Origin: Ilyobacter polytropus DSM 2926
GTDB taxonomy: Bacteria > Fusobacteriota > Fusobacteriia > Fusobacteriales > Fusobacteriaceae
Direction: 5' to 3'
DNA: 64,000 bases
Assembly: GCF_000165505.1 (NCBI RefSeq)
Contig: NC_014633.1
Location: 434,001 to 498,000, forward strand
Part shown: positions 43,948 to 51,255 of the stretch, piece after piece
Numbering within the stretch: the first letter of the stretch is position 1
How the letters are laid out: each line of letters begins with the position of its first letter
Translations under genes and position numbers: made by a program
Notes under the pieces: generated by a model
Databases searched by the model: none
Seen by the model: the letters and a program-made list of their open reading frames with translations, nothing else
Told to the model about the DNA's origin: nothing

Positions 43948-44932
43948 CTTTTATGCAGTAGGAATAGATCATAAAAAAGTTGATATGGGCGGCAGAGAGA
44001 GTTTTATACAGAAAAACCCGACTGAAATTTTTGATGAACTCCTTGGGAACAAAAAAATAAAGGGCTATGTAAATCTTTCCACTTGCCTCAGGATCGAGTA
44101 TTATATCCATGTAGAGGAAGGATTCACAGAAGATGAAATAGTTGGCCTTTTTCCAAGTCAGGAGGAACTCTTTGTAAAGCGAGGGGAAAACGCTCTTCAC
44201 TATCTTTTCAGAGTTATATGTGGATTTGAGTCTGTAATAAAGGGAGAGGACCAGATCTTAGCACAGGTAAAAAAAGCTCACTATGATTCTGTAGAGGTAG
44301 GGACCACATCAAAAGTTCTAAATGTAATATTTAATAAGGCTATAGAGGTTGGGAAAAAATTTCGAAATGAAAGTCAGATAGCACACAATGCCCTATCGCT
44401 AGAAGCAATATCACTGAAATTTATAAAAAACAATGTAGAGAATCTTGAAGATAAAAATGTACTTATTCTAGGTGTAGGAGATCTTTCCCAAGGGATACTC
44501 TACCTTCTTAAAAAAAGTAAAGTGAAAAATATAGTTGTTACAAACAGAAGCCACCATAAAGCCCTTGTTTTAAAAGACAGTTATGATGTGGATGTAATAA
44601 CTTTTGATCAAAAGGTTAAGATGGCTATAGATAGTGACGTAATAATCAGTGCCACATCGGCTCCTCATTTCGTGCTCAAGAGTGAAGAACTGATGGGAAA
44701 ACTTGATGACGGAAGAAAAAGGTTCTTTTTAGACCTTGCAGTGCCTAGAGATATTGATGAGAAACTCGGGGACCTTCCCAATGTAGATATTTATAATTTG
44801 GATCATATATGGGAAACTTATGAAAAAAATGTTACTAAAAGAGAGAACAGACTAAAAGAATATTCACACCTTATCACAGAACAGATAGAAAATGTGAAAA
44901 AATGGTTTGAATACAGAGAAAGGATAGCTTAA
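43934..44932 (+). CDS. hemA: Glutamyl-tRNA reductase, short form
   Basis: A 332-residue protein with the catalytic cysteine (Cys51) in NLSTCLRIEYY, the ESVIKGEDQILAQVKKAH segment, the NADPH site VLILGVGDLSQG and a linking helix. Canonical HemA has some 400-450 residues; this one ends soon after the NADPH domain, so most of the C-terminal dimerisation domain is missing, with only a short helical end left. It makes glutamate-1-semialdehyde for tetrapyrroles (C5 route). It overlaps cobD by 14 nt. ATG 43940 is an alternative start. Confidence 0.9.
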   Translation: MRMDNFYAVGIDHKKVDMGGRESFIQKNPTEIFDELLGNKKIKGYVNLSTCLRIEYYIHVEEGFTEDEIVGLFPSQEELFVKRGENALHYLFRVICGFESVIKGEDQILAQVKKAHYDSVEVGTTSKVLNVIFNKAIEVGKKFRNESQIAHNALSLEAISLKFIKNNVENLEDKNVLILGVGDLSQGILYLLKKSKVKNIVVTNRSHHKALVLKDSYDVDVITFDQKVKMAIDSDVIISATSAPHFVLKSEELMGKLDDGRKRFFLDLAVPRDIDEKLGDLPNVDIYNLDHIWETYEKNVTKRENRLKEYSHLITEQIENVKKWFEYRERIA

Positions 44933-45843
44933 TGATGAAGAAAAACAAAGTGGTAATAGGAACTAGAGGAAGTTTACTGGCTGTAGCTCAGTCAAAACAC
45001 GTAAGATCAATGTTAAAGGAAAAATATCCAGAAATAGAATTTGAGATCAAAGAGATAGTTACTACAGGGGATGTTGACTTAAGAACCAACTGGAACAACA
45101 GTGACACTTCTCTTAAAAGCCTTTTTACAAAGGAGATAGAAAAAGAACTATTAGATGGAACTATCCACCTCGCAGTTCACTCGATGAAAGATATGCCAGC
45201 AGAAAGTCCAGCAGGATTAATCTGTGGTTCTATTCCTGAAAGAGAGGACTACAGGGATGTTGTAGTATCAAAATCCAATTTAAAGCTTTCTGAACTTCCA
45301 GAAGGATCTGTAGTTGGAACAAGTTCTCTAAGAAGAACAATGGCTGTTAAAGAGATGAGACCTGATCTAGTTATAGAACCTATAAGAGGGAATATTCATA
45401 CAAGACTTAGAAAACTTAAAGAGGAAAATTTTGATGCAATAGTACTTGCTGCTGCAGGTCTAAAAAGAGTTGGTCTAGAAAATGAGATAACTCAGTACTT
45501 AGAAACTCACGAGATGATGCCTGCTCCTGCTCAAGGAGCTCTTTGTATACAATGCAAAGAAGATGATCTTTTTATAAGAGAAATATTATCCTCTATAACA
45601 GAGAAAGAAGTGGAAGAAGTAGTAGAGATAGAGAGAGAGTTCTCTAGAATATTTGACGGAGGATGTCATACTCCTATGGGCTGTAGTGCCGAGATAATAG
45701 GGGATGAAATCTGCCTCAAGGGAATGTACTGCCATGAAGAGGTAGTATATAAGGGCGAGGTTACAGGAAAAAGAGAAGAGGGAAAATCGCTTGCTCAAAA
45801 ACTTGCAGGAATTATTAGGGGGCAGATTGATGAACAAAGGTAA
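44932..45843 (+). CDS. hemC: Porphobilinogen deaminase (hydroxymethylbilane synthase)
   Basis: A 303-residue HemC with VVIGTRGSLLAVAQS, LAVHSMKDMP, GTSSLRR, and the cofactor-binding Cys245 in FDGGCHTPMG. It polymerises four porphobilinogens. ATG follows the hemA stop with overlap, and the end overlaps cobA-hemD by 14 nt. Confidence 0.96.
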   Translation: MMKKNKVVIGTRGSLLAVAQSKHVRSMLKEKYPEIEFEIKEIVTTGDVDLRTNWNNSDTSLKSLFTKEIEKELLDGTIHLAVHSMKDMPAESPAGLICGSIPEREDYRDVVVSKSNLKLSELPEGSVVGTSSLRRTMAVKEMRPDLVIEPIRGNIHTRLRKLKEENFDAIVLAAAGLKRVGLENEITQYLETHEMMPAPAQGALCIQCKEDDLFIREILSSITEKEVEEVVEIEREFSRIFDGGCHTPMGCSAEIIGDEICLKGMYCHEEVVYKGEVTGKREEGKSLAQKLAGIIRGQIDEQR

Positions 45844-47302
45844 GGTATATATTGTAGGAGCAGGGCCTGGAGACTTGGAGCTTCTATCATTAAAAGCTAA
45901 GAGATGCGTTGAAGAAGCTGACTGTATAGTTTATGACAGGCTTATAAATAAAAGGATTCTAAAATTTGCAAAACCTGATGCAGAACTTATATACCTAGGA
46001 AAGCTAAATACAGAAGGAGGAGTGATCCAGGACGAGATCAACAAGACCCTTGTGAGAGAAGCTTTAAAAGGTAAAGTAGTGACTAGGTTAAAAGGCGGTG
46101 ACCCCTTTGTATTTGGTAGAGGCGGTGAGGAGATACAGGAAATATTAAAAGATGAGATTCCTTTTGAAGTTGTTCCTGGTATCACTTCTTCTATATCTGT
46201 TCCTGCATATTCTGGTATCCCTGTTACTCACAGGGGAATCTCAAGGTCTTTTCATGTGTTCACAGGTCACACAATGGAAGACGGAGGATGGCATAATTTT
46301 GATGCCATTGCCAAACTAAAGGGAACTCTGGTTTTCTTGATGGGTGTAAAAAATCTTGATCTTATTACAGGTGACCTCATAAAAAACGGGAAAGACCCTG
46401 AAACACCTGTTGGGATAATAGAAAAAGGAAGTACTTCTAAGCAGAGAGTTATAAGAGGAACTCTTTCAACTATAGTTGAAATTGCCAAGAAAGAAGATGT
46501 AAAACCTCCAGCTATAATTATTATAGGAGGCGTTGTAAACCTACGTGACGAGTTTAACTGGTTTGAGAAAAAGGAACTCTTCGGTAAAAAGATACTTGTG
46601 ACAAGAGATGAAAAACAGGCTGAAGCAATGAGTAGTGTTATAGAAAAAAAAGGCGGAGAAGCAGTGGAACTTCCTCTTATTCAGATAGAGGATCAGATGA
46701 AGGATTATGATTATTCAGAGATCAAAAAATATAGCTGTCTTCTTTTTAATTCGCAAAATGCAGTGAGAAGTTTCTTTAGGTATCTTCCTGACATGAGATT
46801 ATTGGGCGATATAAAGATAGGTGTAGTGGGAGTGAAGACTAAGGAAGAGCTGTTAAAAGTGAAGCTGGTTCCGGACTTTATGCCTGAAGAGTATATTGGA
46901 GAACTTCTTGCAAAGGAAGCTTGTGATTGTACAAAAGAGGAAGACAAAATTTTGTTTGTAACATCTGATATATCTCCGAATAATCCAGAGGAATGGAGTG
47001 CCAAATACAAAAGAAACTTTGAAAAATTAGCGGCATATAAAACAGTAAAGATAAAAAAAGATAAAAGTGAAGTGGAAGAAACTCTTAAAGGGGTTGATAT
47101 AGTTACATTCTTAAGTTCTTCAACTGTAGAGGCTTTTGTAGAAAGCCTTGATGGAAATTTGGACGGGATAAAAGGTGTGAAATTTGCATCTATAGGACCT
47201 GTGACAAGTGAGACCATGAAAAAGTTGGGATTATCTGTGGATATAGAGGCCAAGATATTTACAGCAGAAGGAGTTTTAAAGTCGATTGAGGAGGCTATGT
47301 GA
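45830..47302 (+). CDS. Fused uroporphyrinogen-III C-methyltransferase and uroporphyrinogen-III synthase
   Basis: A 490-residue fusion, CobA/SumT-HemD. ATG 45830 has AGGGGG 7 nt upstream. The first domain (about 1-245) has VYIVGAGPGDLELLSLKA, VVTRLKGGDPFVFGRGGEE, VPGITSSISVPAYSGIPVTHR and the later PPAIIIIGGVV. The second (about 255-490) starts KKILVTRDEKQAEAM and has VTFLSSSTVEAFVE and SIGPVTSETMKKLG. It closes hydroxymethylbilane to uroporphyrinogen III and adds methyls at C-2 and C-7 to give precorrin-2. Channelling one domain's product to the next is plausible. Confidence 0.93.
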   Translation: MNKGKVYIVGAGPGDLELLSLKAKRCVEEADCIVYDRLINKRILKFAKPDAELIYLGKLNTEGGVIQDEINKTLVREALKGKVVTRLKGGDPFVFGRGGEEIQEILKDEIPFEVVPGITSSISVPAYSGIPVTHRGISRSFHVFTGHTMEDGGWHNFDAIAKLKGTLVFLMGVKNLDLITGDLIKNGKDPETPVGIIEKGSTSKQRVIRGTLSTIVEIAKKEDVKPPAIIIIGGVVNLRDEFNWFEKKELFGKKILVTRDEKQAEAMSSVIEKKGGEAVELPLIQIEDQMKDYDYSEIKKYSCLLFNSQNAVRSFFRYLPDMRLLGDIKIGVVGVKTKEELLKVKLVPDFMPEEYIGELLAKEACDCTKEEDKILFVTSDISPNNPEEWSAKYKRNFEKLAAYKTVKIKKDKSEVEETLKGVDIVTFLSSSTVEAFVESLDGNLDGIKGVKFASIGPVTSETMKKLGLSVDIEAKIFTAEGVLKSIEEAM

Positions 47303-48279
47303 TGTTTAAGAGACACAGAAGGCTAAGGGGCAGTCAAGTAATGAGGGATATGGTGAAGGATCTTTATCTAGATGTGAAAGATTTTGTATATCCTTTATTT
47401 ATAGAGGAAGGAACCGGAATAAGACAAGAAATACAGTCTATGCCGGGACAATACAGACTATCGATTGACATGCTAAAGCCTGAATTGGATGAAATATGGG
47501 ATCTAGGTATTAGAAGTATATTGATTTTTGGTATACCTCTTGAAAAAGACCCCATGGGTAAAGAGGCTTATAATGATCTTGGAATAGTTCAGGAAGCTGT
47601 AAGGTTTATAAAAAAATCTTATCCTAAAATGCTCGTGATAACAGACGTATGTATGTGTGAGTATACTTCCCACGGTCACTGTGGTATATTGAGCGGGCCT
47701 CATGTACTAAATGATGAGACTCTTTATTACCTTTCCAAGATAGCTGTGTCTCATGCCAAGGCAGGTGCTGATATGGTTGCTCCGTCAGATATGATGGACG
47801 GAAGGATTTTAGCTATGAGGAAGGCATTAGACAATGAAGGGTTTATAAACACCCCTATAATGTCCTATAGTGTAAAATATGCATCATCATTTTACGGTCC
47901 TTTCCGTGATGCTGCAGACTCATCTCCTTCTTTTGGCGACAGAAAGACCTACCAGATGGACTTTAGAAGTACAAAAGAAGCTTTGAGAGAGGCAGAGGCG
48001 GATTTAGATGAGGGAGCTGACATTCTTATAGTGAAGCCGGCTTTATCTTATCTAGATGTGGTAAAAAGACTTTATAGAAGATACGATGTTCCAATAGCTG
48101 TCTATAATGTCAGTGCTGAATATTCCATGGTAAAAGCTGCTGCCCAAAACGGGTGGATAGATGAAAAGGGAATTGTCATGGAAAAAATGTATGCCTTTAA
48201 AAGAGCAGGTGCTTCTATAATAATAACCTACCATTCAAAGGATATCGCCAGATGGCTCAAGAATAAAGAGATATACTAA
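47302..48279 (+). CDS. hemB: Delta-aminolevulinate dehydratase (porphobilinogen synthase)
   Basis: A 325-residue HemB. ATG 47302 has GAGGAGG upstream and overlaps the previous stop (TGATG). The zinc site cysteines are in DVCMCEYTSHGHCG, so it is a zinc-dependent type. Schiff-base lysines sit in MSYSVKYASSFYGPF and LIVKPALSYLD. Two aminolevulinates condense to porphobilinogen. Confidence 0.95.
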   Translation: MFKRHRRLRGSQVMRDMVKDLYLDVKDFVYPLFIEEGTGIRQEIQSMPGQYRLSIDMLKPELDEIWDLGIRSILIFGIPLEKDPMGKEAYNDLGIVQEAVRFIKKSYPKMLVITDVCMCEYTSHGHCGILSGPHVLNDETLYYLSKIAVSHAKAGADMVAPSDMMDGRILAMRKALDNEGFINTPIMSYSVKYASSFYGPFRDAADSSPSFGDRKTYQMDFRSTKEALREAEADLDEGADILIVKPALSYLDVVKRLYRRYDVPIAVYNVSAEYSMVKAAAQNGWIDEKGIVMEKMYAFKRAGASIIITYHSKDIARWLKNKEIY

Positions 48280-48291
48280 GGAGTGAAAATA

Positions 48292-49593
48292 ATGAGATAT
48301 GAAAATTCTGCTGAAATTTTTGAAAAAGCAAAAAAAGTAATTCCTGGAGGAGTAAACAGTCCTGTTAGAGCTTTTGGATCGGTAAATAAAAGCTATCCTA
48401 TTTTTGCCAAGAAAGCCAAGGGAAGTAAAATCTGGTGTGAAGATGATAATGAATATATAGATTACATATGTTCTTGGGGTCCAATGATTTTGGGACACAA
48501 TAACGAGAGGGTAATGGCAGGAGTTAGAGAGGCTATAGAGGACGGAAGTTCTTTCGGACTACCTACAAAGATGGAAGTAGAACTTGCCGAACTTGTGATA
48601 AAATGTTACCCTTCTATAGAAAAAATAAGACTGACTACTTCTGGAACAGAGGCTACTATGGCTGCTGTGAGACTGGCCAGAGCTTATACAAAGAAAAATA
48701 AGATACTTAAATTTGAAGGTTGTTATCACGGACATTCTGATTCTCTCATGGTAAAAGCCGGGTCTGGACTTCTCACTGACGGATATCAGGATAGTAACGG
48801 GATCACACAGGGAACTATAAAAGATACCCTTACTTTACCTTTTGGGAGAATGGATCTTGTAAAAGAATTATTTGAAAAAGATGACGATATCGCCTGTATC
48901 ATAATGGAACCTGTACCTGCAAATATGGGAATAATAGAGACAGATGCAGAGTTTTTGAAAGGTGTAAGAGAGCTTTGTACCGCTAAGAATTCTGTTCTTA
49001 TCTTTGACGAGGTAATAAGCGGATTCAGACTGGCTCTAGGCGGGGCACAGGAATTATTCGGAGTGACTCCTGACCTGACAACCCTTGGTAAAATTATAGG
49101 GGGAGGCTATCCTGTAGGAGCCTTTGGTGGAAAGAATGAACTTATGGATATGATAGCTCCTGTGGGAGATGTATATCATGCTGGAACTCTTTCTGGAAAT
49201 CCTGTATCAGTGAGAGCAGGATATGAAACTATAAGTGAGTTACTGGAAAACAAAGATACCCTTTATAAAGAATTAAAAGAAAAAGTAAATTATATTACTT
49301 CTAATATCGAAAAGATTTCTGAAAAACATAATGTTCCTGTATGCATAAATAAACAGGGGTCACTTTTCACAATATTTTTCACAGATAAAGATGAGATCAA
49401 GACTCTGGATGATGTAATAGAAACAGATACAGAAAAATATGCAAAATATTTTAATGTGATGTTAGATTCTGGAGTTGTTACACCTCCTTCTAAATATGAG
49501 GCTCATTTTGTATCAGCAGCTCATACAAAAGATGATATGGATAAGACTTTAGAGATTATGGATAAGGCTTTTGAAGAGATTTCAAAGATGTAA
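48292..49593 (+). CDS. hemL: Glutamate-1-semialdehyde 2,1-aminomutase
   Basis: A 433-residue PLP aminomutase. ATG 48292 is preferred, with AAGGAG 8 nt upstream; an in-frame GTG at 48283 overlaps that site. Motifs: VIPGGVNSPVRAF, YIDYICSWGPMILGH, TSGTEATMAAVRLAR, the metal-free aspartate FDEVISGFRLA and the PLP lysine in TTLGKIIGGGYPVGAFGG. Last gene of the operon, completing glutamyl-tRNA to aminolevulinate with HemA. Confidence 0.96.
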   Translation: MRYENSAEIFEKAKKVIPGGVNSPVRAFGSVNKSYPIFAKKAKGSKIWCEDDNEYIDYICSWGPMILGHNNERVMAGVREAIEDGSSFGLPTKMEVELAELVIKCYPSIEKIRLTTSGTEATMAAVRLARAYTKKNKILKFEGCYHGHSDSLMVKAGSGLLTDGYQDSNGITQGTIKDTLTLPFGRMDLVKELFEKDDDIACIIMEPVPANMGIIETDAEFLKGVRELCTAKNSVLIFDEVISGFRLALGGAQELFGVTPDLTTLGKIIGGGYPVGAFGGKNELMDMIAPVGDVYHAGTLSGNPVSVRAGYETISELLENKDTLYKELKEKVNYITSNIEKISEKHNVPVCINKQGSLFTIFFTDKDEIKTLDDVIETDTEKYAKYFNVMLDSGVVTPPSKYEAHFVSAAHTKDDMDKTLEIMDKAFEEISKM

Positions 49594-49594
49594 T

Positions 49595-49629
49595 AAAAAA
49601 ACCAGTTGATTTTTTCAGCTGGTTTTTTT
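49595..49629 (+). terminator. terminator of the cobalamin/tetrapyrrole operon
   Basis: AAAAAACCAGTTG pairs with CAGCTGGTTTTTT (one G-T wobble) around a short T loop, ending in seven Ts at 49623-49629. It is the first clear terminator after the riboswitch, some 17.5 kb upstream. Confidence 0.85.
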
Positions 49630-49658
49630 ATGGAATCAGACATAGTGTGATTATTTCT

Positions 49659-50573
49659 TTAAAATATGCTAAGAGATAATTCTGATGAAAGATCTTCTAA
49701 AAGAGCCTCACCAGCTATAGGGTTGCCTTTATTATCAAGAGCTGGACTAAAGACCCCTATACCCATTTTACCAGGAACTACAGACATTATTCCCCCTCCT
49801 ACACCTGATTTTGAAGGAATCCCCACTCTCAGGGCAAACTCTCCTGATCCGTCATACATTCCGCAGGTTATCATAAGAGTTTTTATTATTTTTGCGATAC
49901 GTTCACTTACAACTCTTTCTCCGTTACTCATGACCCCGCCTCTTGCTAAAAAAAGACCTATTCTGGCAAGGTCTTTTGCAGTGACCTCTATAGAGCACTG
50001 CCTAAAATAAACATAGAGGGCATCCTCTATACTTCCATCGATATAACCCTCTCCTTTCATAAAATAAGCCATTGCCTTGTTTTTATTTCCTGTGAGGCTT
50101 TCTCCTAGATAAATATCATCATTCACTTCAAGTGTTTCATTTTCTGATATTTTTCTAAAAAAATCTAGAAGTCTTTGAAATTTTTCTTGGGAATTTTTAC
50201 CCTTTATTAAAGCACTGGTAGCTATTGCTCCTGCATTAATCATAGGGTTAAAAGGTTTGTGAGTTTTGCAGGTTTCTAATTTTTGAATGGAATTAAAAGC
50301 GTCTCCTGTAGGCTCCATACCCACCTTGGAGAAAACATGTTCTTCTCCGTGATCGAGTATTGCCAGCATCAATGTTATTGGCTTTGAAACACTTTGTATG
50401 GTAAATTTTATATTGCAGTCTCCTATTGAGTAGATAGTGCCGTTGGTGCTCGTAATACACAGTCCCAGGGCATTTTTATCTGACTTTTCAAGTCCCGGTA
50501 TATAGTCTGCTACGTTACCGACCTCACTTTTAATTCTATTTTTTTCCACCAAACCTTTAAGGAATTCTTTCAT
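49659..50573 (-). CDS. glsA: Glutaminase
   Basis: A 304-residue serine-dependent beta-lactamase-fold glutaminase. The catalytic S61-V-S-K64 is in FTIQSVSKPITLMLA; further conserved parts are PFNPMINAGAIATSALI and GVGGGIMSVVPGKMGIGVFSPALD. It hydrolyses glutamine to glutamate and ammonia. AGGAGG lies before the ATG. A separate unit, with a notable inverted repeat upstream; the glutamate could feed the GshF reaction encoded upstream. Confidence 0.95.
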   Translation of the reverse strand: MKEFLKGLVEKNRIKSEVGNVADYIPGLEKSDKNALGLCITSTNGTIYSIGDCNIKFTIQSVSKPITLMLAILDHGEEHVFSKVGMEPTGDAFNSIQKLETCKTHKPFNPMINAGAIATSALIKGKNSQEKFQRLLDFFRKISENETLEVNDDIYLGESLTGNKNKAMAYFMKGEGYIDGSIEDALYVYFRQCSIEVTAKDLARIGLFLARGGVMSNGERVVSERIAKIIKTLMITCGMYDGSGEFALRVGIPSKSGVGGGIMSVVPGKMGIGVFSPALDNKGNPIAGEALLEDLSSELSLSIF

Positions 50574-50682
50574 TTTTTTACCTCCTCTATAGATAATGAT
50601 TTGTTTTTTATTAATATTTATATTTATTTGAAAAGCTTTATAAATTCAGGAAAGTTAATTCATTAATTAAAGAATAGCAAAT

Positions 50683-50715
50683 TTTGTATTTTAAGATTGT
50701 ATCTTAAAATACAAA
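50683..50715 (-). repeat. perfect 15-bp inverted repeat upstream of glsA
   Basis: TTTGTATTTTAAGAT (50683-50697) and ATCTTAAAATACAAA (50701-50715) are exact reverse complements, 3 bp apart. It lies about 110 bp before the glutaminase ATG and is not followed by a T run on the glsA strand, so it looks more like an operator than a terminator. Confidence 0.6.
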
Positions 50716-50739
50716 TAAATTATTATTTTTATTAAAATC

Positions 50740-50764
50740 AAAAAAGGCACTCTTATGAGTGCCT
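50740..50764 (-). terminator. terminator of the glyoxalase-GshF-MATE unit
   Basis: AGGCACTC (50745-50752) pairs with GAGTGCCT (50757-50764) with a TTAT loop. On the minus strand it is followed by six Ts. It lies about 50 bp after the glyoxalase stop. Confidence 0.85.
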
Positions 50765-50810
50765 GGATAAAACAGATACTAAATATTTAATTTTTGAAAA
50801 TATCTATTAT

Positions 50811-51194
50811 TTACTGTGCCCTGATTATTTCTATGGCATATCCGTCTGGATCTTTTACAAAATAGTATCTAGGTTTTTCCCCTGGTAAGCCTTTGAGATC
50901 ACCTACGTCATAGCCCATATCTATATGTCTTTTATGTGATTCTTCTAGTTCTTCTACTGTCAAAGCAAAATGGCTAAAACCGTTTCCTATATCATAAGGT
51001 TTTTCAGTATCGTAATTGTATGTTAATTCGATTTCATAGTTATTGTTTTCATCAGTTAAATATACCAGTGTAAACTTATGTTCTGGAAAATCTTTTCTTC
51101 TTACCTCTTTTAAACCTAAAGCATTTTTGTAAAAATCCAATGACTTATCGAGATCCATTACTCTGATGCACCCATGTTCTAACTTGTATTTCAT
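50811..51194 (-). CDS. gloA: Lactoylglutathione lyase (glyoxalase I family)
   Basis: A 127-residue VOC-fold enzyme with LEHGCIRVMDLDKSLDFYKNALG, a metal-ligand His7, a G-F-S-H-F-A-L-T-V segment with the second His, and the late glutamate in DPDGYAIEIIRA. It isomerises the glutathione-methylglyoxal hemithioacetal. This makes sense next to the glutathione synthesis gene and in a cell that makes C3 aldehydes and triose phosphates. Confidence 0.92.
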   Translation of the reverse strand: MKYKLEHGCIRVMDLDKSLDFYKNALGLKEVRRKDFPEHKFTLVYLTDENNNYEIELTYNYDTEKPYDIGNGFSHFALTVEELEESHKRHIDMGYDVGDLKGLPGEKPRYYFVKDPDGYAIEIIRAQ

Positions 51195-51255
51195 AATTTC
51201 CTCCTTATAGTAAATTAAAATTTATAATTTTTAATATTTTTTATTTATCTTTTAA

